From: Bacillota bacterium
GTDB lineage: Bacteria; Bacillota; Clostridia; Oscillospirales; Ruminococcaceae
Reading direction: 5' to 3'
Length of the DNA: 27,190 nt
Assembly: GCA_029550985.1 (NCBI GenBank)
Contig: JAKPGH010000094.1
Span: forward strand, 1-27,190
Shown here: positions 15,179 through 23,167 of the stretch, in pieces
How positions within the stretch are numbered: the first letter of the stretch is position 1
Layout: every line of letters begins with the position of its first letter
Translations under genes and position numbers: made by a program
The notes under the pieces: model-generated
The model's database searches: none
What the model was told of the DNA's origin: nothing
The model's input: only the letters and a program-made list of their open reading frames with translations

Positions 15179-15638
15179 GGGAAAAACCGTCGTCAACCTG
15201 GAGGTGAACGGTGAGCTGCATCAGTTGGCGGTGCGCCCTTCCGACCTTCTTTTGGACGTACTGCGGGAACAACTGGGGTTGACGGGCGCCAAACCCGGCT
15301 GCAAAAACGGGGATTGCGGCGCCTGCACCATCCTCATGGACGGCTGGCCGGTCAAATCCTGCCTGGTGCTGGCGGTGGAGGCGGAAGGGCATCGGCTGTT
15401 GACGGTGGAGGGTTTGGGCGGAAACGCCCCTGTCCAGCAGGCTTTTGTGGAGGCCAACGCCTTTCAGTGCGGGTACTGCACGCCGGGCTTTTTAATGGTC
15501 TGCTACGGACTTCTAATGCAGCACCCCACCCTGCCGGAGGAGTACGTGGTGGAGGAGTGGCTTCAGTCCAACCTTTGCCGCTGCACCAGTTATCGGGAAA
15601 TTCGCAAAGCGGTGAAACAGATGTATCAAAAGAAATAA
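15165..15638 (+). CDS. Xanthine dehydrogenase family, [2Fe-2S] subunit
   Basis: A 157-residue electron-transfer subunit with two [2Fe-2S] clusters. The plant-ferredoxin-type cluster uses C46, C51, C54 (CKNGDCGAC) and C66. The helical second cluster uses C102, C105 (CGYC) and C138, C140 (CRC). All eight cysteines are present. ATG at 15165 follows GGAGGAGG. No cofactor sulfurase or insertion chaperone gene follows, so maturation genes must be elsewhere. Confidence 0.95.
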   Translation: MVRYEGKTVVNLEVNGELHQLAVRPSDLLLDVLREQLGLTGAKPGCKNGDCGACTILMDGWPVKSCLVLAVEAEGHRLLTVEGLGGNAPVQQAFVEANAFQCGYCTPGFLMVCYGLLMQHPTLPEEYVVEEWLQSNLCRCTSYREIRKAVKQMYQKK

Positions 15639-15757
15639 TCGCAAAGGTGCAGAACCGCCACTAAAATTGTCCGTTACAGGCCTGGTTGAAGTTTCATTTC
15701 GTTTCCACATATGGTAAAATAATGTAAAAACTTGTCGCAGAACAGGAGAGGCAGAAC

Positions 15758-17032
15758 ATGCGGGATAGGAACACCACTTTTGAAGAGCTGTATCGCTATT
15801 TGTTGCATAGCGCCAAAGAAAAAGCCCCTTCCCAGGCGGCGAAGGAGCTGGATGGGGAAACCTATGATGTCAGGCATCTGGACTGTTTGCTGAACCCGCA
15901 AAAGCATCCGGTGATTTGGCGGCTGGGAAAATGTCACTGCAAGGACCCCAAAGCGGCCTCCTGTCTGGAAGGTTGTGAGTTCGAAGCCATTCACATGACC
16001 CCCGACGGCCCAAAGTTCAATATCGAAAACTGCGTGGGCTGCGCGGCCTGTGTGGAGCGCTGCAAGGAAAACAACCTGGTTGCCTCTCGGGACGCCATCG
16101 CCGTGCTGGAAATGCTGGCGCAAAAAAAAGAGGGGCAACTGGTGTACGCCATGATTGCGCCGGCTTTTCTGGGGCAGTTTCAGGACGATGTGACCCCCGG
16201 CAAGCTGCGCACCTGCCTTAAGCGGCTTGGTTTTGACGGCATGCTGGAGGTGGCGTCCTTTGCCGACATCCTCACCCTAAAGGAATCCTATGAATTTGTG
16301 GAAAATATTCTGGAGGACGGCGACTATCAGCTGACCAGCTGCTGCTGCCCCATGTGGATTTCCATGATTCGCAAGGTCTATCATCAATTAATTCCCCACG
16401 TTCCTCCGGCGGTTTCCCCCATGGTGGCCTGCGGGCGCACCATCAAGTTCCTGCACCCCAACGCCATCACCGTCTTTATCGGCCCCTGCCTTGCCAAAAA
16501 ATCGGAGGCTCGGGAACCGGATATTCAGGGCTCGGTGGATTATGTGCTCACCTTCCAGGAGACGCTGGAGATTTTCAACGCCCTGGAACTGGACCCCGCC
16601 GCTATGGAGGAAAGCGAAAAAGAAATATCCTCCCGAGCCGGGAGGATATACGCCAGAACGGGCGGGGTCAGCGAGGCGGTGGCGTCGACGGTGCGCCGCA
16701 TCAGCCCCAACCACGCCGTTCCCCTGAAAACCAAACAGGCGGACGGTGTGAAAGCCTGCAAGGCGATGCTCAACGACATTATGGAAGGCAACATCAGCGC
16801 CAATTTCTACGAGGGTATGGGCTGCGTGGGAGGATGCGTCGGCGGACCCAAAGCCATCATCCCCAGGGAGAAAGCTACCGTGCTGGTGGACCAATACGGG
16901 GATACGGCCACCTATCCCACGCCCATCGACAACCCCCATGTGATTGAGCTGCTCAAACGTCTGGGTATCAACACCCCCAAAGAGTTGTTGAACAACAGCG
17001 ACATCTTCACCCGGGACTTTAGCAAGTCCTGA
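15758..17032 (+). CDS. Divergent [FeFe]-hydrogenase-like iron-sulfur protein
   Basis: A 424-residue cytoplasmic protein. The N-terminal part has a classical [4Fe-4S] site, C92-x2-C95-x2-C98-x3-C102, preceded by a second cysteine group C59, C61, C69, C73. The H-domain follows with all three signature loops in altered form: TSCCCPMW (193-200), GPCLAKKSEA (C244, usual form MPCxxKxxE) and EGMGCVGGC (C356, C360). The four cysteines that hold the H-cluster in true hydrogenases are therefore kept. It may be a regulatory/sensory or electron-transfer group member; catalytic activity is unproven. ATG at 15758 follows AGGAGAGG. No maturase genes are nearby. It follows the molybdenum operon by 119 bases without an evident terminator, so partial co-transcription is possible. 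Confidence 0.8.
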   Translation: MRDRNTTFEELYRYLLHSAKEKAPSQAAKELDGETYDVRHLDCLLNPQKHPVIWRLGKCHCKDPKAASCLEGCEFEAIHMTPDGPKFNIENCVGCAACVERCKENNLVASRDAIAVLEMLAQKKEGQLVYAMIAPAFLGQFQDDVTPGKLRTCLKRLGFDGMLEVASFADILTLKESYEFVENILEDGDYQLTSCCCPMWISMIRKVYHQLIPHVPPAVSPMVACGRTIKFLHPNAITVFIGPCLAKKSEAREPDIQGSVDYVLTFQETLEIFNALELDPAAMEESEKEISSRAGRIYARTGGVSEAVASTVRRISPNHAVPLKTKQADGVKACKAMLNDIMEGNISANFYEGMGCVGGCVGGPKAIIPREKATVLVDQYGDTATYPTPIDNPHVIELLKRLGINTPKELLNNSDIFTRDFSKS

Positions 17033-17036
17033 CCGG

Positions 17037-17243
17037 CTATTGGTTGGGTTTTTGGTTTTTAAACTCGCTTCTTGCCTTTTTTAAATCATCCGGACTGCCC
17101 GGAAGGGAGTCGAAGTCGTAGGCTTGGGGCTGGGATTTCGCCTCGTAACTGCGGCAAAACAGCGGGTCTTTGTTGTTGGGGTCGATTTTCGCCCGGTTTC
17201 CATGCAGGGTGGTCGGCCCTAATTTGTTGGTTTGGTCTGCCAT
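17037..17243 (-). CDS. Small hydrophilic protein, 68 residues, unknown
   Basis: Not recognised. The product begins MADQTNKLGPTTLHG and contains NKDPLFCRSYEAKSQPQAYDF and a charged C-terminus. It has no membrane or signal segment and a single cysteine. The ribosome site is weak (GGCAGG well upstream of the ATG). It ends 4 bases from the converging hydrogenase-like gene. It lies 22 bases downstream of another small gene on the same strand, which suggests a two-gene unit. Confidence 0.55.
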   Translation of the reverse strand: MADQTNKLGPTTLHGNRAKIDPNNKDPLFCRSYEAKSQPQAYDFDSLPGSPDDLKKARSEFKNQKPNQ

Positions 17244-17265
17244 AATACTTGCCTGCCTTTCCTGG

Positions 17266-17445
17266 TTACTGTTTTACGTCGGCTTGATAATCGTAGATGG
17301 CTTTGTAGGATTCTTCTTCAAATTGGTTTTGCGGGGCGGACGGAATCAGACCGGTGCAGTCGGTGGAGGAAGCCGCGTTGACCACGTCGATATCCAAGTG
17401 GGCTAAACTGTCCCGGCTTTCGTTTTTTCTTTTCCGCTTGTCCAT
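17266..17445 (-). CDS. Small acidic protein with an SSTDCTGLIP motif, 59 residues, unknown
   Basis: The product starts MDKRKRKNESRDSLAHLD and ends in QADVKQ, with a central block of SSTDCTGLIPSAP and an acidic/aromatic EEESYKAIYDY. I recall small clostridial proteins with this block but no function. The ATG at 17443-17445 has GAAGGGA 7 bases upstream; longer in-frame extensions look non-coding. It is divergent from the YIEGIA gene, a context often seen with sporulation-associated genes, but that link is only inferred. Confidence 0.65.
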   Translation of the reverse strand: MDKRKRKNESRDSLAHLDIDVVNAASSTDCTGLIPSAPQNQFEEESYKAIYDYQADVKQ

Positions 17446-17605
17446 ATCATCATCCCTTCTTTTGAAATTGGTTGCCCTTATAGCTTTTCCGGCAGGCGGC
17501 CATTTATGAAAGGGATGAAAAGCCATCCGTTGTCGGCGGTATAAGCGGCTCCCGATAGGAAATCTTAAACAATGAAAATGTCGATATCCTTTTAGGAGGA
17601 ACATT

Positions 17606-18499
17606 ATGGAATCCGCCCCCGATGTCATTTCCCAAATCACCCTGATACGCATTTTGCTGGGGATATTTATGGGCACCATCGCCCGCGCCGTGACCCTGCG
17701 CAGCGATTTGCGGCAGGTTCCCAGTTATCCCAACGGGTGCTTTATCAACCTGGTTACCGCATTTTTGGCGGCAAGCCTTGGCGCCGTGGCCATTCCCTCC
17801 CTGTTGACCAACGATTACGCCGCGGTGACTTTTTTGATGCTGGCGGTTCAGAATTTTCGGGATATCCGCAAGCAAATTCAGGAAAGCCTGGAGCAAATCG
17901 ACCCTGCTGGCTTTGCGCCTCGGGGGAGTGCCTACATCGACGGCATCGCCAAAACCTTTGAGGGCAGAAACTACCTTTCCCTGCTGACCGCCTTCGGCAC
18001 CGTTTTATCCCTCTACCTGTTTATGAGCGAGATTCTTTGGCTCAACATCCTCAACGCTGCGGTGACGGGGTCAATTTTGATTTGCCTTTTGGTGCGCTTT
18101 ACCAGGGGCAAATGCATCGGCGACGTTTGCTCCATCGATTTTGGGCAGATTGAAATAAAGGGCTCCGACTTATACGTGGACGGCATCTGGGTCACCGCCA
18201 TGCTGGGCATTGCCAAGCGAAAACAGCTGTTTCAGGAAGAGGGAGTCGCATTGGTGGCCACTCCCAAAGCGGAAAAGCATCGGCTTACCTTAGAAAGTGA
18301 TGCGCAGCGGATGGCCATGTTATACGACGCTGTCCGCTCCATCGGCGCCAAAGAGCTGCTGTTTACCAAGCGCAGCTTATCCGACGGCAGAGTGGTGATT
18401 GCCTTTGTCCCCATCATCAAGGACAGGGAACAAATCCTTGCCGCCGTGCGCAACACGCCCATTTTAGAGAGTGTTCGCATAGTGTCCCGCAGGAGGTGA
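17606..18499 (+). CDS. YIEGIA-family membrane protein
   Basis: A 297-residue membrane protein. Hydrophobic segments lie at about 9-28, 46-68, and two to three more between 122 and 165. The family motif appears as YIDGIA at 110-115. The C-terminal ~130 residues are soluble and mixed alpha/beta, ending SVRIVSRRR. The family is found in spore-forming Firmicutes and has no defined biochemical role. GGAGGAAC precedes the ATG. It is followed after 4 bases by the small partner protein usually encoded with it. Confidence 0.82.
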   Translation: MESAPDVISQITLIRILLGIFMGTIARAVTLRSDLRQVPSYPNGCFINLVTAFLAASLGAVAIPSLLTNDYAAVTFLMLAVQNFRDIRKQIQESLEQIDPAGFAPRGSAYIDGIAKTFEGRNYLSLLTAFGTVLSLYLFMSEILWLNILNAAVTGSILICLLVRFTRGKCIGDVCSIDFGQIEIKGSDLYVDGIWVTAMLGIAKRKQLFQEEGVALVATPKAEKHRLTLESDAQRMAMLYDAVRSIGAKELLFTKRSLSDGRVVIAFVPIIKDREQILAAVRNTPILESVRIVSRRR

Positions 18500-18503
18500 C
18501 GGC

Positions 18504-18683
18504 ATGGAAATTATTCTGTATGTGACCGATTGTCCGGAACGGGTGATTACCGGAAACCCGCTGGCTCTTCATATGCCCAACGACGAGGACCGCCAGGAGT
18601 TTTTGGAGATGATGGCGGAGACCTTCGAAGCCCATGTCATCCAATTAAAAAATGGCGACCACATTGTCATTCGAAAAAATTGA
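18504..18683 (+). CDS. Small partner ('capping') protein of the YIEGIA membrane protein
   Basis: A 59-residue protein, MEIILYVTDCPERVITGNP to HIVIRKN, with two beta strands around an acidic helix (DEDRQEFLEMMAETFEAHV). Such small proteins regularly sit next to YIEGIA genes and are named as a capping subunit of that complex, a name based on genomic association. ATG at 18504 has AGGAGGTGA directly upstream. A strong terminator follows. Confidence 0.75.
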   Translation: MEIILYVTDCPERVITGNPLALHMPNDEDRQEFLEMMAETFEAHVIQLKNGDHIVIRKN

Positions 18684-18693
18684 CCGGCAGCAA

Positions 18694-18724
18694 AAAACCT
18701 CTACCCGTTGCGGGTAGAGGTTTT
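18694..18724. terminator. Bidirectional terminator
   Basis: A 14-bp stem, AAAACCTCTACCCG with CGGGTAGAGGTTTT, and loop TTG. T runs occur on both strands, so it serves the YIEGIA pair and the converging regulator gene. Confidence 0.92.
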
Positions 18725-18748
18725 GTTTCAGTGCGGTTTGCCGCCGTG

Positions 18749-19750
18749 TTACAGAGCGTTCTGCCGGATGAAAATTTCGTTGCGGGTCAAAATGCAGCGG
18801 GTTTCCGGATGAATGCCGCAGGAAAAATAGTCAAAGAGAATTTTAAGGGGCAAATACCCCTGCCGGTAGGCCTCCTGGCCTATGGCGGCCGTCAGGGACC
18901 CTTCCTGGAGACGGGGGGCCGAGCTTTGAGTCAGGTCAAAGCTGATGTGCAGCAGCTTATCCTGCAGCCCTAAGTCCTTGATGGCCCGGCAGACTGAACC
19001 CACGCTGCCCGCAACGGTAAAGACGGCGTCGATTTCGGGGTGCTGTTCCAAAAGCCCTTTCGCCTGCCGGTAGGCAAAATCGGGGTCCGAGGTAATTTCC
19101 AGGTAGCTGACCATGGAGTAGTCTGTGCCCAACGCCTTCAGCTCGCTCATAAACCCCTCGTACCGCTGCCGGTGGCTCATCATGGCGGACGTTCCCTGCA
19201 ACACCGCCAGATTGATATGCTGCCCCCGGGAGAGAAGATGCATCAGCCCTGCGGCGGTGCGCCCGCCTTTGACATAATCGCTGCTAACATAGCAAAAAGG
19301 CTGAAATCCCTCCAGCTCCGAGTTCATCACCACCACGGTGATGCCCTGACCTTCCACCTCCTGCAGCTTCTGCCGGATGGCTTCGTGGTTGATGGGCACA
19401 ATCACCAGCCCGGAAATGCCCTCTTGGACCAATTCGTCGATGAGGGCAATTTGTTCCTCCGGCGAAAAATAGTTAAAGTAGCGCCGCAGCACCGTCACCC
19501 CGTACTGTTCCAGCTCCGCGGCGATGTCGTCCACCCCCACCAGCAAGTCGCTCCAAAACCCCTTGATGTCGGTGCGGCAAATGATGCCAAACTTTAATTT
19601 TTGCTTCTGGATGGCCAACTGCCGGGCAGGTCGGCTGGGCCGGTACCCCATTTGCTGAGCCAAAGCCAGTATACGGTCCCGCACCTCCGGCTTGACTCCC
19701 CCCCTCCCATGGAGAGCCCGGTCCACCGTGCCCCGGGATACCCCGGCCAA
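18749..19750 (-). CDS. LacI-family transcriptional regulator (5' end uncertain)
   Basis: DNA-binding regulator with a sugar-binding-protein-type effector domain. The HTH reads AGVSRGTVDRALHGRGGVKPEVRDRI, followed by the hinge and a periplasmic-binding-like domain (KFGIICRTDIKGFW, GLVIVPINHEAI, YVSSDYVKGGRTAAG, DAVFTVAGSVG). The only conventional start is TTG at 19750. It would remove the first HTH helix; the missing residues VTIKDIAA are encoded in frame just upstream (from 19774) but have no ATG, GTG or TTG. The true start may be a rare codon, or the gene may be damaged at its 5' end. It is divergent from the ABC operon and presumably controls it. Confidence 0.85.
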   Translation of the reverse strand: MAGVSRGTVDRALHGRGGVKPEVRDRILALAQQMGYRPSRPARQLAIQKQKLKFGIICRTDIKGFWSDLLVGVDDIAAELEQYGVTVLRRYFNYFSPEEQIALIDELVQEGISGLVIVPINHEAIRQKLQEVEGQGITVVVMNSELEGFQPFCYVSSDYVKGGRTAAGLMHLLSRGQHINLAVLQGTSAMMSHRQRYEGFMSELKALGTDYSMVSYLEITSDPDFAYRQAKGLLEQHPEIDAVFTVAGSVGSVCRAIKDLGLQDKLLHISFDLTQSSAPRLQEGSLTAAIGQEAYRQGYLPLKILFDYFSCGIHPETRCILTRNEIFIRQNAL

Positions 19751-19820
19751 AGCGGCAATGTCCTTGATGGTTACAGCAAGGTTAAAATAATTAAAATTTT
19801 TAACATTCGACCAATTACTA

Positions 19821-19849
19821 TTAACGTGTTATACAAATGAACTTATAAT
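19821..19849 (+). promoter_or_regulatory. Promoter of the ABC operon with candidate operator over the -35
   Basis: TTAACG (19821-19826) and TATAAT (19844-19849) are spaced 17 bases. The -35 lies inside the inverted repeat TAAC-GT-GTTA (19822-19831), a plausible binding site for the divergent LacI-type regulator. A second AT-rich inverted repeat (GTTAAAA 19781-19787 / TTTTAAC 19798-19804) lies nearer the regulator gene. Confidence 0.6.
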
Positions 19850-19910
19850 ACAGTTACCGTGCCCGCGCACAAATTTTATATTATGTAATTGAAGAAGGAG
19901 GATGTGTATC

Positions 19911-21149
19911 GTGACCAGAAAGATAGTCTCGATTTTCTGCATGCTTTTGGCGTTATCCCTGGCATTGACAGCGTGCTCAGGCACAAAGGCTCAACCTCAG
20001 TCTGATACCAGCCAAGCCCCTGCGCAAGCGTCTTCCCAAAGCAAAGAATCCACCCCCCAAAGTCAGGCGGCCGCTCGCGGAAAAACGGTGGCCGAAGTTC
20101 TGAACATGACTTGGGATGAAATCGCCGCACAGGCCAAAGAAGAAGGCGAGGTAGTTTACGCCACCTGGGGCGACGAAGCGGAATGGAACCGGCTTGCCGC
20201 CCGCTTTACCGAAAAATACGGCGTGAAGTTTACCATTGTAACCGGTGAAAAGGTCAACATGATGAACAAGGCCATCGCCGAATTGAACGGAACCGGCACC
20301 ATCGACGTCATGATGCTGTCCGGCGAAACCGTCAACGGCCTGCTGGGCGCCGAAGCGCTGGCTCCCAATGTGCTTCCCAAAATTGAGGAAAAAGACAAAC
20401 TGGTTCCCGGTCTTTCCCAGCGGAAAGAGGGCGTCAGCAACAGCGAAGGCTGGTGGATGCCCATCAACATAAACCCGGCCGGTTTTCTTTACAACGCCAA
20501 CAACATCAGCAATCCTCCCCAGACCTGGGAGGAATTTGAAGCTTACATAGACGCCAATCCCAAAAAATTCGGCTTCTGCATCCCCGAAAAGGGCGGTACC
20601 GGCCAGGCTATGATGGAGGCTCTGATTGCCAACCTCACCGGCGGACTGGAGCAGTATTTGCTGGATCCGGAAGTGGATCCGCAGAAACTTGCCAAATGGG
20701 ATGTGGTGTGGGATTGGCTCAACTCCCGCAAGGATAAAATCACCTTCGTCAACTCCAACCAGGACGCCATTACCCGTCTGAACGGCGGCGAATTGGATTT
20801 GGTGGTCGCCTGGAACAGCACGGTGGACAAAGCGGTGCGCAACGGCGAACTGTTCAAGCATTACGGCTACTATGTTCCCGAATTTGGCCTGTGCTACAGC
20901 GGCGACACCATTGCGGCTCTGAAGAATGCGCCTCATCCCGCCGCCGCCCTGCTGTGGATGAACTGGCTGGCCTCGGAAGAGGCTCAGACGTTGGCCGCCG
21001 ACATTCTGGCCTATTTCCCCTCCCGGACGGATTTGCAGGTTGATGTATCCCGCCTGGCGGAAGGGGAGCAGGCCAAAAACGTGGATTGGATGAGCGCTTG
21101 TTACAAGACGCAGTACATTTCTGACTTTACTCGCAACGTCCTCCAATAA
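19911..21149 (+). CDS. ABC importer substrate-binding lipoprotein
   Basis: Extracellular binding protein of about 412 residues, anchored as a lipoprotein. The signal peptide is RKIVSIFCMLLALSLALTAC with lipobox LTAC, followed by a Ser/Gln-rich linker. The mature part is a family-1 type binding protein (VVYATWGDEAEWNRLAARF, WWMPININPAGFLYN, TWEEFEAYI, WMNWLASEEAQ) close to the iron/polyamine/phosphonate-binding group. GTG at 19911 is preferred: AAGGAGG is 10 bases upstream, whereas the ATG at 19902 lies almost on that site. A hairpin after the gene separates it from the ATPase. The ligand is unknown; the operon's phosphodiesterase points to a phosphodiester. Confidence 0.9.
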   Translation: MTRKIVSIFCMLLALSLALTACSGTKAQPQSDTSQAPAQASSQSKESTPQSQAAARGKTVAEVLNMTWDEIAAQAKEEGEVVYATWGDEAEWNRLAARFTEKYGVKFTIVTGEKVNMMNKAIAELNGTGTIDVMMLSGETVNGLLGAEALAPNVLPKIEEKDKLVPGLSQRKEGVSNSEGWWMPININPAGFLYNANNISNPPQTWEEFEAYIDANPKKFGFCIPEKGGTGQAMMEALIANLTGGLEQYLLDPEVDPQKLAKWDVVWDWLNSRKDKITFVNSNQDAITRLNGGELDLVVAWNSTVDKAVRNGELFKHYGYYVPEFGLCYSGDTIAALKNAPHPAAALLWMNWLASEEAQTLAADILAYFPSRTDLQVDVSRLAEGEQAKNVDWMSACYKTQYISDFTRNVLQ

Positions 21150-21167
21150 AACAAAGGTAGACTATAC

Positions 21168-21196
21168 GGCCCGGACTTTATGGCCGGGCCTATTTT
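21168..21196 (+). terminator. Intra-operon terminator/attenuator
   Basis: GGCCCGG (21168-21174) pairs with CCGGGCC (21184-21190), then TATTTTTG. It sits between the binding-protein and ATPase genes, which are only 77 bases apart, so it probably lets part of the transcripts end after the binding protein. Confidence 0.75.
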
Positions 21197-21226
21197 TGTG
21201 AATTTAGGAATCGAGGAGTGATTGCG

Positions 21227-22294
21227 GTGGCAGAAGGTTTGTCGTTAAAGAACATCACCAAACGGTTTGGCAACTTTACAGCCTTAAACCATGTAAGCTT
21301 TGATATTAAACCGGGGGAATTCGTCACCTTGCTGGGCCCTTCGGGCTGCGGGAAAACCACGCTGTTGCGGATTATCGCGGGATTCCTGGAGCCGGATGAG
21401 GGCGAAGTCTGGTTCGGCGACCAAAAGATGAACGATGTGCCCCCGCACAAGCGCAACACCGCCATGTGTTTTCAGTCCTACGCGCTGTTCCCGCACAAGA
21501 CGGTGTACGAAAACATCCGCTTTGGCCTGCGGATGCGCAAGGTTCCCGCCAGCCAGCACCGGGCGCTGGTGGAGGAAGCCATGGCCATGGTGAACCTGAC
21601 CGGCTTGGAGAACCGCAAGCCCTACGAGCTTTCGGGAGGGCAGCAGCAGCGGGTGGCGCTGGCCCGCTCGGTGGTGGTGCGGCCCAACATTCTGCTGTTT
21701 GATGAGCCCTTGTCCAATCTGGACGCCAAACTGCGGGAGAAGGTAAGGGTGGAAATTAGGGATTTGCAGCGGAAACTGGGAATTACCGCCATCTACGTCA
21801 CCCACGACCAGAGCGAGGCGCTGGCCATTTCCGACACCATTATCTCCATGAACCAGGGCGCCATCATTCAAAAATCCGACCCCCGCACCATCTACGACCG
21901 CCCGGTGAGCAAATTTATCGCCGACTTTATCGGCACCGCCAATCTGGTTCCCTGTACCGTCACCCGGCAACAGGGTTCCCTGTTCCAGGTGCAATCCCCT
22001 TACGGCATGCTGCTGGCGGAGGATAAGGACTTTCCACACGACAGCGGCGAGTATTATCTGTGCATCCGCCCAGAGGATGTTCGCCCGGTGCTGGACGGCG
22101 AGCCCGCCGGGGAGGACAACATTTTGGAGGGCGTGGTGAAAAACTCCATCTACATGGGCAACACCTTGGATTTGTTTGCCCGGGTGCAAACGGAACCCCT
22201 CCGGGCCAGCGTGTGGAAAGATTACCACATCGAGGAGGGCACCCGGATTCGCTTTGCCGTTCCTCGGTCAAAAATTCGGATATTGGAGGGATAA
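21227..22294 (+). CDS. ABC importer ATP-binding protein (PotA/FbpC type, with TOBE domain)
   Basis: A 355-residue ATPase that powers the importer. Walker A GPSGCGKT at 37-44, Q-loop in CFQSYALFPHKT, signature LSGGQQQRVALAR, Walker B ILLFDEPLSNLD, and switch histidine in VTHDQSEA are all complete. The C-terminal ~120 residues form a TOBE-type regulatory domain (CIRPEDV, NSIYMGNTLDLFARV). GTG at 21227 has GAGGAG 8 bases upstream; an earlier GTG at 21218 overlaps that site. The next gene starts 3 bases after the stop. Confidence 0.94.
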   Translation: MAEGLSLKNITKRFGNFTALNHVSFDIKPGEFVTLLGPSGCGKTTLLRIIAGFLEPDEGEVWFGDQKMNDVPPHKRNTAMCFQSYALFPHKTVYENIRFGLRMRKVPASQHRALVEEAMAMVNLTGLENRKPYELSGGQQQRVALARSVVVRPNILLFDEPLSNLDAKLREKVRVEIRDLQRKLGITAIYVTHDQSEALAISDTIISMNQGAIIQKSDPRTIYDRPVSKFIADFIGTANLVPCTVTRQQGSLFQVQSPYGMLLAEDKDFPHDSGEYYLCIRPEDVRPVLDGEPAGEDNILEGVVKNSIYMGNTLDLFARVQTEPLRASVWKDYHIEEGTRIRFAVPRSKIRILEG

Positions 22295-22297
22295 CCC

Positions 22298-23155
22298 GTG
22301 AAAACCGCTCGTAAAAAGCGAAAATTTGAGTGGGGGTATCTGCTCCTGCTGCCCGGTTTGGGATACATTTTGTTTTTCCTGGCGGGAGCAACCGGCATGA
22401 TGATTGCCCAAAGCTTTGGATTGTTCAATTACACCGCCGAGTCCCGATTTTCCCTGGAATATTGGAGAGGTATCCTCAACGAAACTTTTGTGGACGATTT
22501 GCTCTATTCGCTGAAGATTGCGGTCTGCGCTTCCCTGCTCTGCATCTGTATTGCCTACCCTCTGGCTTTGATTATTAAAAAGCTTCCGGGTGAGCGGACG
22601 ATTCTTTCCCTTGTAAAGATTCCCATGTTCATTCCCGCCCTGGTGGCCTCCCTGTTGATTTTAAATATCATCGATTACCACGGCATCCTCAACATTATCC
22701 TGGTGCGGCTGCAAATCATCGAGGAGCCGTTGAGGCTGCGCAACGACTCCTGGGGCGTTGCCGCCCTGCTTATCCAGGCGTGGAAGAACATTCCCTTTAT
22801 GCTGATTATCATGTACTCCGCCGTCGAGGCGGTGCGCAGAGACGTCATCGACGCCGCACGCAATCTGGGAGCCGGAAGACTGGCGGTGTTTACCCAGATT
22901 ATCGTGCCCCTTACCCTGCCCTCCGCTTTGGTGTCGGTGATTCTGGTCTTTATCCGGGTGTTCAACGACTATGTCATTTCCAAAACGGCAGGACCGCTCT
23001 ACCCCAACACCATTTCCAACCTGATGCACGTCACCGCCTATCTGTACAACGACTGGCCCTCGGCGGCTTGCATTGGTTGCCTGATGGTGATTACGGCAGT
23101 CAGCTTTGTCTCCGCTTACACTTACCTGAGCAAAAAGCTGATGCAAAACCTGTAG
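22298..23155 (+). CDS. ABC importer permease (PotB type)
   Basis: A 285-residue inner-membrane permease with about six membrane segments. The EAA-type cytoplasmic loop is DVIDAARNLGAGRLAVFTQIIVPL, which contacts the ATPase. GTG at 22298 follows GGAGGG. It is paired with the next permease to form the membrane channel. Confidence 0.92.
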   Translation: MKTARKKRKFEWGYLLLLPGLGYILFFLAGATGMMIAQSFGLFNYTAESRFSLEYWRGILNETFVDDLLYSLKIAVCASLLCICIAYPLALIIKKLPGERTILSLVKIPMFIPALVASLLILNIIDYHGILNIILVRLQIIEEPLRLRNDSWGVAALLIQAWKNIPFMLIIMYSAVEAVRRDVIDAARNLGAGRLAVFTQIIVPLTLPSALVSVILVFIRVFNDYVISKTAGPLYPNTISNLMHVTAYLYNDWPSAACIGCLMVITAVSFVSAYTYLSKKLMQNL

Positions 23156-23167
23156 GAGGATGGGGAC

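Noticed and set aside
12012..15638. Aerobic-type carbon monoxide dehydrogenase (CoxMSL)
   Set aside because: The large subunit lacks the AYxCSFR/AYxGAGR active-site loop and the gene order is Mo-FAD-FeS.
15686..15720. Promoter of the hydrogenase-like gene (TTTCAT or TTGAAG with TAAAAT)
   Set aside because: The -35 matches are weak, or the spacer is 23 bases; left out of the feature list.
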